From the NCBI GenBank assembly GCA_013696525.1, contig JACCYK010000269.1:1-8520 (forward strand): a stretch of DNA of 8,520 bases, read 5' to 3'. Positions within the stretch are counted from its first letter, which is position 1; each line of letters opens with the position of its first letter. The stretch comes from Chloroflexia bacterium. GTDB taxonomy: Bacteria > Chloroflexota > Chloroflexia > Thermomicrobiales > UBA6265. Shown in pieces: positions 1 to 8,520 of this stretch. The position numbers were made by a program, and so were the translations under genes. The notes under the pieces are model-generated. The model had not been told where the DNA came from. It did no database searches and was given only the letters and a program-made list of their open reading frames with translations.

Positions 1-1079
1 ACCCAGTCGTCCCTACCCCGCTCTTCGAGAGCGATCGCGGCCGCCAAGGCAAACTCGGTGTTCCGGCCGCCCAGTCCATCCCCCCGCACGGTCACCGTGG
101 CTTCACCGCCGCCGACCAAAACATCGATGTCCGGCGGTGCCGTGCTGCACTGTTCGATCCACGCCCGGCCGAGGTCAGAAGCTTCGCCGGCCGCCGCTTG
201 CCACGCGACGTTGACCGCGAAGCCATCGGCTGCCGCCGCGCCGCGCGCGGCATCGATCGCGGCGTTGTTGTCGCCAATGATGACGACCGGCTCCACGGGT
301 GCGTCCGGCCCGGTGGATTCCCCTGGCCGCTCCGTGAGCGCCTGTCGGACCGAGGCCGGTACGCGGTCGTGAACACCGTAGCGTTCGAGCAGGCCGCGGG
401 CCGCGTCAGGGTCCGCCGCTCCGGGCACCGTCGGGCCGCTGGCAATCGTTCGCGGGTCGTTGCCCAGGACATCGGAGAGGATGGCCGTGTAGACCCTGGC
501 CGGCGCGGCGGCTCGTAGCAGACCACCCGCCTTGACCAGGCTGAGCGGGCGCCGGACCGCGTTCAGGTCACCAATGGGCGCGCCGACGCGGAGGAGCAGG
601 TCGGTCGTGCGGGCGACGTCCGCGAGCGTCACCGGCGGCCGCGGCGCTTCGAGGAGGGCCGAGCCGCCGCCCGAGATCAGGGCCACCACCGCGTCGCCGG
701 CGTCAAGACTAGTTACAAGATCGAGGATGGCTCGGGTTGCCGCCACCCCCCGGTCGTCGGGAATCGGATGATCGGCCTCGTACACCACGAACCGTGACGG
801 TGTGGGCCCGACTCCATATCCGTCCTTGGTCAACACGATTCCGGTGTCGATCAGCCCGCCGGAGATGTCGGCAACCGCGCGGGCCATCGGCATCGCCGCT
901 TTCCCGATGGCGATGACGACGAGTCGCCCCGCAACCTCGACTGGACGGCCGGCAAACAGGAAGCGGTCGCCCTCGCGCTGAATGAATCCACGAACCGCGG
1001 CGCCCGGCTCGACAGCGTCGATAGCGGCCTGATACCACCGATCAAGGAGCACCATCGCCTGGTCCGGAGTAACCGCCAT
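1..1079 (-). CDS. gckA: Glycerate 2-kinase, class II (DUF4147/MOFRL family), 3' end cut off by the window
   Basis: The frame is open from an ATG at 1079 to the left edge with no stop, giving 359 codons of a family usually about 420-460 residues long; the C-terminus is missing. The family phosphorylates D-glycerate with ATP to 2-phosphoglycerate in the cytoplasm, feeding glycolysis or serving glyoxylate/serine use. Visible features are an AIGKAA segment with a conserved Lys (residue 60), the nucleotide-site loop SGGGSALLEAP (136-146), NAVRRPLS...KAGG (173-186), LSDVLGND...IASGPTVPG (201-220), VIIGDNNAAIDAA (266-278), and the MOFRL signature GGGEATVTVRGDGLGGRN (323-340). The start is supported by AGGAG at 1086-1090, six nt upstream. 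It follows rluD by 34 nt and is probably the same transcript. Two residues differ from the usual motif (P in place of H at 178, KAG in place of KGG at 183-185). Older annotations call this family hydroxypyruvate reductase (TtuD); the motifs favour the kinase. Confidence 0.9.
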   Translation of the reverse strand, partial: MAVTPDQAMVLLDRWYQAAIDAVEPGAAVRGFIQREGDRFLFAGRPVEVAGRLVVIAIGKAAMPMARAVADISGGLIDTGIVLTKDGYGVGPTPSRFVVYEADHPIPDDRGVAATRAILDLVTSLDAGDAVVALISGGGSALLEAPRPPVTLADVARTTDLLLRVGAPIGDLNAVRRPLSLVKAGGLLRAAAPARVYTAILSDVLGNDPRTIASGPTVPGAADPDAARGLLERYGVHDRVPASVRQALTERPGESTGPDAPVEPVVIIGDNNAAIDAARGAAAADGFAVNVAWQAAAGEASDLGRAWIEQCSTAPPDIDVLVGGGEATVTVRGDGLGGRNTEFALAAAIALEERGRDDW

Positions 1080-1113
1080 TCCCGGCTCCTATGCCCTAGC
1101 TACCGACGGTGCC

Positions 1114-2097
1114 TTACAACGAGGTTTCGGTCCGAAGCCGGTCCACCACCGTCGCAACGTCTTCGGGCGGCGGCGCGGAAAAGCTCATCGGGACGCCGTC
1201 TGGCAGGGAAAATTCCAATCGCGAGGCGTGGAGCATCTGGCGCGGTGCGGCGAGCCTGGCGCCGGCCTCACCGCCGCCGTACGTCTTGTCCCCGACGACC
1301 GGGTGGCCGATGAACGCCAGGTGGACCCGGATCTGATGGGTTCGCCCGGTGTCGATGATGACGTCGAGCAGCGTGGCGCCGGCGAAACGCTCAGCCACGG
1401 TGAAATGGGTTATCGCCTCCCGGCCGCCGCGCACCACGGCCATGCGTTGCCGCTGGACCTGGTCCCGCGCGATCGGCGCATCGATGGTTGCCTCTTCCGG
1501 TTCGACGGCCCCGGCGACGACCACGGCGTACTCTTTCAGCACCGCTCGCTCGTTCCACTGCGCAACCAACGCCTGATGCCCCCGGTCACTCTTGGCGACG
1601 ACCATCAGGCCGGAGGTGTCCTTGTCCAGGCGATGCACGATGCCGGGCCGATCAACGCCGCCGACCGAAATACCGGGGACATGGTGGAGGACCGCGTTGA
1701 CCAATGTGCCATGCCGGTGCCCGGGCGCCGGATGGACCACCAGCCCCGCCGGTTTGTCGATGACGAGCACATCATCGTCCTCATAAATCACGCTCAACGG
1801 GATCGCTTCGGGCTCGAGCCCGACATCGGCGGACGGCGGCACGACGACCCGCACCCGCTCGCCAGGGGTCACCTTGAATCGCTGCTTGCGAGCAACGCCA
1901 TCGACCGTGACCTGACCACGCTCGATCAACTGTTGCACATAGGAACGGCTTAGGTCTGGGAGGTGCATCGCCACGAAGCGATCAAGCCGCTCGCCCAGGT
2001 CGAGCCGATCTGGAGCCAGCTCATACTCGCCCGGGCCCACGTCGGCCGCTCCCGGTTCCGGTAGCTCGATGAGCATTGCTTCGGGTTCATCGCTCAC
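1114..2097 (-). CDS. rluD: RluA/RluD-family ribosomal large-subunit pseudouridine synthase
   Basis: The product is a pseudouridine synthase of the RluA family, which isomerises uridines in RNA; RluD acts on 23S rRNA helix 69. Numbering is from a GTG at 2103; the preferred start at 2097 is two codons shorter (327 aa). An N-terminal S4 RNA-binding domain spans about residues 37-90 (RLDRFVAMHLPDLSRSYVQQ). The catalytic domain follows, with DVLVIDKPAGLVVHPAPG (111-128), the active-site motif HRLDKDTSGL with catalytic Asp160, and GRTHQIRVHLAFIGHPVVGD (253-272). The GTG at 2097 is preferred because AGAGGA at 2105-2110 lies seven nt upstream of it and almost touches 2103. An ATG at 2076 is also in frame but has no better signal. 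The start overlaps the end of lspA by 11 nt, the usual lspA-rluD arrangement. The exact target (RluD, RluC or RluA site) cannot be told from sequence; an S4 domain and length near 330 fit RluD best. Confidence 0.93.
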   Translation of the reverse strand: MSDEPEAMLIELPEPGAADVGPGEYELAPDRLDLGERLDRFVAMHLPDLSRSYVQQLIERGQVTVDGVARKQRFKVTPGERVRVVVPPSADVGLEPEAIPLSVIYEDDDVLVIDKPAGLVVHPAPGHRHGTLVNAVLHHVPGISVGGVDRPGIVHRLDKDTSGLMVVAKSDRGHQALVAQWNERAVLKEYAVVVAGAVEPEEATIDAPIARDQVQRQRMAVVRGGREAITHFTVAERFAGATLLDVIIDTGRTHQIRVHLAFIGHPVVGDKTYGGGEAGARLAAPRQMLHASRLEFSLPDGVPMSFSAPPPEDVATVVDRLRTETSL

Positions 2098-2638
2098 GGG
2101 CACGTCCTCTGCCTAGCGTCATGTGGGTGGCGGCACGCTCGTCCGGGTCGCTCGCGAACAACACCGCGCCCACCATCAGGAGCACACCCACGGAAATCGC
2201 CGCATCGGCGACATTAAACCTTGGCCACGGCCCGACCGCAACAAAGTCGATCACGTACCCGAGGCGAAGGCGATCACTGATGTTCCCGACGGCGCCACCG
2301 ATGATGAGCCCGATCGCAATCGTGAGCAGATGCGATGCCCCCATCATCCGGTGGAATGTGAGCGCGATCCCAATGACGACGATGATCGCGGCGACCAGCA
2401 GGAGATCGGACTGGCCGCCGAAGAGGCCAAACGCGGCACCGCGATTCTCAACGTAGACTAGTGCCAGCCAGGGACGGATGAGGTCGACCCGGCCTTCCCC
2501 CGCCTCTCCGGTTAGCCACCGCACAATGAGCCATTTCGTGAGCTGGTCTACCGCCAGGACCGCGAAAGCGATCAGGCCGACCGTGAGCCACGGTCGGAGC
2601 CTGGCCTGCCCGCGCTCGGGCGCTGGTGCCTGCTGCAT
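2087..2638 (-). CDS. lspA: Lipoprotein signal peptidase II (prolipoprotein signal peptidase)
   Basis: LspA is the membrane aspartyl peptidase that cleaves signal peptides from diacylglyceryl-modified prolipoproteins just before the lipidated cysteine. The 183-residue product has four hydrophobic segments, at about 18-33, 77-95, 104-119 and 148-162. Family motifs are DQLTK (31-35), VENRGAAFG (63-71), GNISDR (118-123) and FNVADAAIS (141-149). The catalytic pair is predicted to be Asp122 and Asp145. The length is typical. The ATG at 2638 lies ten nt after the stop of the upstream zinc-finger gene. There is no strong Shine-Dalgarno, so translation is probably coupled. The frame stays open upstream to 2809, but that extension lies inside the neighbouring gene and does not resemble LspA. 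The C-terminal tail (from about 163) is short, basic and charged, consistent with the cytoplasmic side. Confidence 0.95.
   Translation of the reverse strand: MQQAPAPERGQARLRPWLTVGLIAFAVLAVDQLTKWLIVRWLTGEAGEGRVDLIRPWLALVYVENRGAAFGLFGGQSDLLLVAAIIVVIGIALTFHRMMGASHLLTIAIGLIIGGAVGNISDRLRLGYVIDFVAVGPWPRFNVADAAISVGVLLMVGAVLFASDPDERAATHMTLGRGRARER
2105..2110 (-). promoter_or_regulatory. Shine-Dalgarno site of rluD inside the lspA 3' end
   Basis: The minus strand reads AGAGGA here, seven nt before the GTG at 2097 but only one nt before the longer GTG start at 2103. The spacing decides for 2097. The site is within the last codons of lspA, so rluD translation is probably coupled to lspA termination at 2087. 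Confidence 0.6.
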
Positions 2639-2648
2639 CAAGCGCGAT

Positions 2649-3038
2649 TCAGCCGCCGGAAAGCAGTGCTTGCTCGCGCTCGAGGATGGTCTGGCAGTTG
2701 ATGCAGTAGGCGACGTAGGGGAAGGCTTCCAGCCGCTCAGCGCCGATCTCCTGATGACACCGCTGGCAAATGCCAAATTCTCCCGTCCCCATCCGGTGGA
2801 GGGCCGCATCGATCTGAGACAAGAGGTCGCTCAAATCCGCTCGCATAGTGGAGAGTCGTTCCGCCTCCATGACGCTACTGCCATCGTCGGCGAAATGATT
2901 GCCCAGCCCGCCGCGTTCCTTCTCCTGCTCAACGCCGATCGATTGGATTTCGTCGCCCATCCGCTCCAGGTCTTCCACGAGCTCGGTCCGGCGCGCTTCG
3001 AGCGACGTCTTCACTGATTCGAGATCGCGTCTAGCCAT
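2649..3038 (-). CDS. TraR/DksA-type C4 zinc-finger regulator
   Basis: The 129-residue product is strongly charged and has the TraR/DksA layout. A helical hairpin (about 3-40 and 55-85) is followed by a C4 zinc finger, CQRC (91-94) and CINC (112-115), with 17 residues between the two CxxC pairs as in DksA. The finger is embedded in GTGEFGICQRCHQEIGAERL (85-104). The coiled-coil tip reads NHFADDGSS (47-55), resembling the NHxAD motif of short DksA-like proteins rather than the classical DxxDxA tip. Family members enter the RNA polymerase secondary channel and alter promoter kinetics, some with ppGpp; whether this one does is inference. The start ATG at 3038 has GGAG at 3046-3049. It is the first gene of the minus-strand cluster, ten nt ahead of lspA. 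The open frame reaches back to 3515, but that stretch antisense to murG is not family-like. Confidence 0.88.
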   Translation of the reverse strand: MARRDLESVKTSLEARRTELVEDLERMGDEIQSIGVEQEKERGGLGNHFADDGSSVMEAERLSTMRADLSDLLSQIDAALHRMGTGEFGICQRCHQEIGAERLEAFPYVAYCINCQTILEREQALLSGG

Positions 3039-3265
3039 TCTATGTCTCCGACCGAAGTTGGTCCATGCGTGCGACACCGTCATCATCCGCGGTCGCATGT
3101 CGGCTGAGCGCCTGCTTGCCGCGAGACGCGACGGGCGGGAGCGCATGCCAAGATAGCAATCTGCTTCGTTGCCTAACGCACGGATTGAGCCAGCGCCGCC
3201 AAAGCCTGTCTTGTACTCTACACGGTGGCACGCACGCGGCCCACGGCGGGGAGAGGTTGAGACGC
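3039..3265. other. Divergent intergenic spacer between the DksA-like gene and murG
   Basis: These 227 bp should hold promoters for both directions, and no gene is convincing here. On the minus strand, TGC followed by TATCTT (3150-3158) resembles an extended -10 box. The best upstream partner is a poor TTAGGC (3171-3176) at only 15-nt spacing, so this promoter is a weak guess. A near-perfect 14-bp palindrome (3050-3063) touches the Shine-Dalgarno of the DksA-like gene. TGCGAC (3070-3075) and GTCGCA (3092-3097) form a small inverted repeat in the same leader. No clear promoter was seen for murG. Confidence 0.35.
3248..3256 (+). promoter_or_regulatory. Shine-Dalgarno site that fixes the murG start
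   Basis: A purine-rich GGGGAGAGG lies nine nt ahead of the ATG at 3266. It supports this start over in-frame codons as far back as 3065, whose 67 extra residues do not look like MurG. Confidence 0.7.
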
Positions 3266-4399
3266 ATGTCCGAGCGAAACCTTCGCCTGATCGTCGCTGG
3301 TGGCGGCACCGCCGGTCATGTGTTGCCGGCACTGGCCGTGATTGAAGACCTCCAACGGCAAGGCGCGCTCGACGCGATCCTCTGGATCGGCAGTACGTCA
3401 GGATCGGAGCGGGCGAGCGCGGGAACCGCCGACATCCCATTTCAGGCGATCCAAACCGGAAAGCTCCGGCGGTACTTCTCGCTCCAAACCGCGACCGATG
3501 CCGGCCGCATCCCAATTGGGATAGTCCAGGCGCGACGGCTCATCCGCCGGTTCCAGCCAACGGTGGTCTTCAGCACCGGCGGCTTCGTCAGCGTTCCGAC
3601 GGTGGTCGCGGCGCGCGGTCTGGCCCCGATCCTGACCCATGAGCAGACCGCGATCCTCGGCCTAGCGACCCGGATCAATGCTCGGGTGGCCGATACCGTC
3701 GCCGTGTCGTACGAAGGCACCGCCCTCCTCGCTGGTAAACTCCATCGCCACGTTGTCGTGACCGGGAACCCGGTTCGCGCCTTCCTGGCGACGGGCGATA
3801 CGGACCGGGGCCGCGCCCGCTGGAACTTCGAGCCGGCCCTGCCGTTCATCTACGTGACCGGAGGCTCCCTCGGCGCCAGCCCGCTCAACCAGCGGCTGGC
3901 GGGGACGCTGACCGACCTCTTGCGCCACACTCAGGTGCTCCACCAAGCCGGTGCCGCGACCTCGGACAACGACGACGCCGCCCGCCTCAGAGACACGCGA
4001 GAGTCATGGCCAGCGGACCTCAAACAACGCTACCAGGTCGTCGAGCGCGTCGGCGACGAGCTACCCGATGTCTACGCGGCCGCCGATTTGGTCGTTGGAC
4101 GGGCTGGTGCGGGCACCGTGGCCGAGATCGCCCACCTCGGGAAGCCAGCGATCTTGATCCCACTGCCGGGGACGGGAGGCGATGAGCAAACCAAGAACGC
4201 CCAAATCTTGGCGGACGCCGGCGCCGCCGTGCTCATCCCGCAAGCCGAGGCGACCCCTGCCCGGCTCCTGGCCACGATCCTTGAATTACTAGGCGACCGG
4301 CAACGGCTGACCGCGATGGGCGCCGCCGCCCGGTCCGTCGGCCGAGTCGATGCCGCCGAACGCCTCGCCGCCGAGTTGCTGGCGCTCCACGCGCGGTAG
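3266..4399 (+). CDS. murG: MurG-type UDP-GlcNAc:lipid I N-acetylglucosaminyltransferase (GKLRRYF subtype)
   Basis: The 377-residue product is a GT-B glycosyltransferase of family GT28. MurG transfers GlcNAc from UDP-GlcNAc to lipid I on the inner face of the membrane, giving lipid II for peptidoglycan. The N-terminal domain carries the glycine loop GGGTAGHVLPALAV (12-25), GKLRRYFS (65-72), STGGFVSVP (103-111) and THEQTAILGLATR (124-136), followed by GNPVR (167-171). The C-terminal UDP-GlcNAc-binding domain has VTGGSLGASPLN (197-208) and AADLVVGRAGAGTVAEIAHL (272-291), with the conserved Glu287, then GKPAILIPLP and NAQIL (311-315). The usual HEQN is HEQT here (Thr128). The GKLRRYF plus GGFVSVP combination recalls the extra MurG copies of Bacillus cereus-type Firmicutes, so it could be a paralogue of the main murG. 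It is alone on the plus strand, away from any mur/dcw genes, and its stop is 16 nt from the radA stop. Confidence 0.85.
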   Translation: MSERNLRLIVAGGGTAGHVLPALAVIEDLQRQGALDAILWIGSTSGSERASAGTADIPFQAIQTGKLRRYFSLQTATDAGRIPIGIVQARRLIRRFQPTVVFSTGGFVSVPTVVAARGLAPILTHEQTAILGLATRINARVADTVAVSYEGTALLAGKLHRHVVVTGNPVRAFLATGDTDRGRARWNFEPALPFIYVTGGSLGASPLNQRLAGTLTDLLRHTQVLHQAGAATSDNDDAARLRDTRESWPADLKQRYQVVERVGDELPDVYAAADLVVGRAGAGTVAEIAHLGKPAILIPLPGTGGDEQTKNAQILADAGAAVLIPQAEATPARLLATILELLGDRQRLTAMGAAARSVGRVDAAERLAAELLALHAR

Positions 4400-4415
4400 C
4401 CCACATTGAGCGGGA

Positions 4416-5780
4416 CTATTCGAAGGCGACGTCAAGCGCGTTGGCAACCGAGGCCACCGGGATCAACTCGACGCTAGGAACGGTTATCCGAGTCCGCCGG
4501 AATGACGCCGCCGGCAAGATGACGCGGGAGAACCCGAGCCGCGCCGCCTCCGCTACCCGGCGCTCGAGCGCGCTCACCGAACGCAACTCGCCGGACAGGC
4601 CGATCTCGCCGATCGCCACCGTTCCGGCATCGACCGGCGCGTCGCGAAAGCTGGACGCCACCGCCATCGCCACCGCCAGATCGATCGCCGGCTCCGCCAG
4701 CCGCAGGCCGCCGACGACGTTGGCATAGATGTCCTGGTTCCCCAGCCCCAACCCGACCCGTTTTTGGAGCACCGCGACCAGGAGCTGAAGCCGGTTGGTG
4801 TCCAGGCCGTTCGCCGTTCGCCGCGGCATGCCGAAGCTGGTGGTCGTGGTGAGGGCTTGGATCTCGACCAGGATCGGCCGGGTTCCCTCGACGGTCACCG
4901 CCACGGTCGAACCGGCGGCCCCGTTGCTGCGCTCTTCCAGGAATGCTTCCGACGGGTTGCGAACCTCTTGCAAACCCGCCGCCGCCATCTCGAAGACGCC
5001 GACCTCGTCGGTCGAGCCAAAGCGGTTCTTGACCGCGCGCAGAATCCGGTACTGATGAAACCGATCGCCTTCGAGGTAGAGGACGGCATCCACCATATGC
5101 TCCAGGACGCGCGGTCCGGCGATCGTCCCCTCCTTGGTCACATGGCCGACGATCATGACGGGGATGCCCCGCGGCTTCGCCCACTGCATCAACCTGGCGG
5201 TGCAGTCACGGACCTGCGACACGGTGCCGGCGGCGGACGAACTCTCATCGACGTAGACGGTTTGGATGGAATCGACGATCAGCAAGCCGGGACGCCGCTG
5301 CTCGGCCGCGGCCAGGACTTCGCTCAGACTGGTCTCGGCCAACACCCACAGGTCGTCGCCGCTGATCCCCAGGCGATCGGCCCGGAGCTTGATCTGATGC
5401 ACCGACTCCTCGGCCGACACGTAGAGCACAGGGCTCGCGCTGTTCGCGAGCGCCCCCGCGACCTGCAACACCAGCGTCGACTTGCCGATCCCCGGATCGC
5501 CGCCGATCAGGATTAACGATCCCGGAACCAGGCCGCCTCCCAACACCCGGTCGAACTCCGTGATCGGCACCGTCACTCGCTCGGCGAGGGCGCTATCGAC
5601 GGTCGCCAAGGGCTGGGCCCGCGCCGCGGCCCGCGGCATTGACCGCACGCCCTCCGGTCGCCGCTCTTCGATCGTCTCCACCATGCTGTTCCACGACCGG
5701 CAGGTGGGACAGCGACCGAGATAGCCGGGACTGCTGGCCCCGCACTGTTGGCAGACGTACGTGGTTCGTGGTTTGGCCAT
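4416..5780 (-). CDS. radA: DNA repair protein RadA (Sms), RecA-like branch-migration helicase
   Basis: RadA is a hexameric DnaB-like/RecA-like motor that drives branch migration of recombination intermediates in repair and natural transformation. The 454-residue product is full length. It has an N-terminal C4 zinc finger (Cys10, Cys13, Cys24, Cys27), Walker A GGDPGIGKST (93-102, Lys100), Walker B LLIVDS (166-171, Asp170), the RadA-specific KNRFG motif (251-255), and a C-terminal Lon-protease-like domain (about 325-430: NANVVGG-like YANVVGG at 352-358, GEIGLSGELR at 391-400). The ATG at 5780 is supported by GGAGG at 5790-5794, nine nt upstream. It lies downstream of clpC on the same strand, with a 128-bp spacer that contains a strong hairpin, so it may have its own promoter or be reached by readthrough. 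disA, which often follows radA in Firmicutes, is absent; the next gene is convergent murG. Confidence 0.97.
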   Translation of the reverse strand: MAKPRTTYVCQQCGASSPGYLGRCPTCRSWNSMVETIEERRPEGVRSMPRAAARAQPLATVDSALAERVTVPITEFDRVLGGGLVPGSLILIGGDPGIGKSTLVLQVAGALANSASPVLYVSAEESVHQIKLRADRLGISGDDLWVLAETSLSEVLAAAEQRRPGLLIVDSIQTVYVDESSSAAGTVSQVRDCTARLMQWAKPRGIPVMIVGHVTKEGTIAGPRVLEHMVDAVLYLEGDRFHQYRILRAVKNRFGSTDEVGVFEMAAAGLQEVRNPSEAFLEERSNGAAGSTVAVTVEGTRPILVEIQALTTTTSFGMPRRTANGLDTNRLQLLVAVLQKRVGLGLGNQDIYANVVGGLRLAEPAIDLAVAMAVASSFRDAPVDAGTVAIGEIGLSGELRSVSALERRVAEAARLGFSRVILPAASFRRTRITVPSVELIPVASVANALDVAFE

Positions 5781-5835
5781 CGCCAGGCGCCTCCGGAACG
5801 TAAGCGTGGATGATCTGTATCAGATGAGGGAGCGA

Positions 5836-5869
5836 AGCGAGGGGACGACGCCTGCGCCGTCCCCTCGCT
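5836..5869. terminator. Perfect 12-bp hairpin between clpC and radA (candidate terminator or processing signal)
   Basis: Left arm AGCGAGGGGACG (5836-5847) and right arm CGTCCCCTCGCT (5858-5869) pair perfectly around a 10-nt loop. It begins 39 nt past the clpC stop and ends 55 nt before the radA start in the minus-strand direction. No T-run follows on either strand, so it is not a textbook intrinsic terminator. It could be Rho-assisted termination, an mRNA 3'-end stabiliser or a dispersed repeat. A shorter flanking pair, AGATG (5822-5826) with CATCT (5875-5879), could extend the fold, and ATCTG-TAT-CAGAT (5813-5825) is a second small hairpin beside it. Confidence 0.5.
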
Positions 5870-5908
5870 CAATGCATCTCTGCCCCGGTGTCAGCGCCGC
5901 GGTCCGAC

Positions 5909-8374
<2,466 letters not shown>

Positions 8375-8520
8375 TGCCCTGTTCCCCCGGCGCCCGTTGG
8401 CGCGTGCCCTGCTGGCCGCCCATTCTTCCCGGTCGCGCTTACCTAGTGATACGCATGCCTCGAGCCCGCTGGCCCTATCGTCGCATCGAACCGTGCGTTC
8501 CTGCCAGAGTCGATCGGTCG
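8375..8520 (-). other. clpC upstream leader; no gene visible
   Basis: No coding region is convincing in these 146 bp. A small hairpin, GCGCC-CGTT-GGCGC on the plus strand (8390-8403), sits just ahead of the clpC Shine-Dalgarno. On the minus strand GGAAC (8497-8501), 16 nt, then CGATA (8476-8480) vaguely resembles an ECF sigma-factor promoter; this is weak. I saw no CIRCE element, no HspR-type inverted repeat and no tandem GGTCAAA CtsR box, though part of the promoter may lie beyond the window edge. Confidence 0.3.

Noticed and set aside
92..526. 144-residue minus-strand open frame with its own start
   Set aside because: It is a different reading frame from the glycerate kinase, which is open across the whole region and carries all family motifs.
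1228..1953. 241-residue open frame on the plus strand
   Set aside because: It is antisense to rluD, whose motifs are complete; long shadow frames are expected in GC-rich DNA and this one shows no family-like motif.
2639..2809. N-terminal extension of LspA
   Set aside because: It would lie inside the zinc-finger gene and adds a non-hydrophobic, shadow-like stretch; family length fits the ATG at 2638.
3160..3235. Possible tRNA or small RNA in the divergent spacer
   Set aside because: No cloverleaf, T-loop consensus or terminator could be found; only short inverted repeats are present.
3065..3265. N-terminal extension of murG by 67 residues
   Set aside because: The added residues do not resemble MurG, and a good Shine-Dalgarno at 3248-3256 points to the ATG at 3266, which directly precedes the glycine loop.
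3039..3515. N-terminal extension of the DksA-like protein to 288 residues
   Set aside because: The extension is antisense to murG and unlike the family; GGAG at 3046-3049 supports the ATG at 3038 and the normal length of 129.
4764..5516. 250-residue open frame on the plus strand
   Set aside because: It is antisense to intact radA, with low-complexity shadow composition and no supported start.

Overview
This is a GC-rich, gene-dense window of ordinary bacterial chromosome holding seven protein-coding genes. Six are on the minus strand and one is on the plus strand. The gene content is housekeeping: protein quality control (clpC), recombination and repair (radA), a MurG-type glycosyltransferase, a TraR/DksA-type zinc-finger regulator, lipoprotein signal peptidase (lspA), an RluA/RluD-family pseudouridine synthase and a class II glycerate 2-kinase. 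The GC-rich codon use, the clpC-radA neighbour pair, the UVR-containing ClpC and the GKLRRYF-type MurG fit a high-GC Chloroflexota lineage such as Thermomicrobia/Sphaerobacter-like bacteria. That placement is from memory of family features, was not tested by search, and is only a moderate-to-weak guess.

Layout. Positions 1-3038 are a compact minus-strand cluster that reads right to left: TraR/DksA-like protein (2649-3038), lspA (2087-2638), rluD (1114-2097) and the glycerate kinase, whose 3' end runs off the left edge (1-1079). Gaps are 10 nt, an 11-nt overlap and 34 nt, so this is very probably one transcript with lspA-rluD translational coupling. A 227-bp divergent spacer (3039-3265) separates it from the plus-strand murG-like gene (3266-4399). 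That gene converges on radA (4416-5780, minus) with only 16 nt between the two stops. Upstream of radA on the minus strand, after a 128-bp spacer with a strong perfect hairpin, lies complete clpC (5909-8374). The last 146 bp are the clpC leader, with no second gene visible.

How the genes work together. clpC and radA are old neighbours in several phyla and probably share stress-responsive transcription; ClpC carries the loop for docking ClpP. The lspA-rluD pair joins envelope lipoprotein maturation to ribosome maturation under a probable RNA-polymerase-binding regulator. The glycerate kinase feeds glycerate into lower glycolysis and looks like a passenger at the operon end.

I found no mobile element, CRISPR array, tRNA or rRNA, and no convincing novel system. 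The points worth a second look are the MurG subtype, the 12-bp hairpin between clpC and radA, unusual residues in the glycerate kinase, the apparent phosphoarginine pocket in ClpC, and some small regulatory signals.
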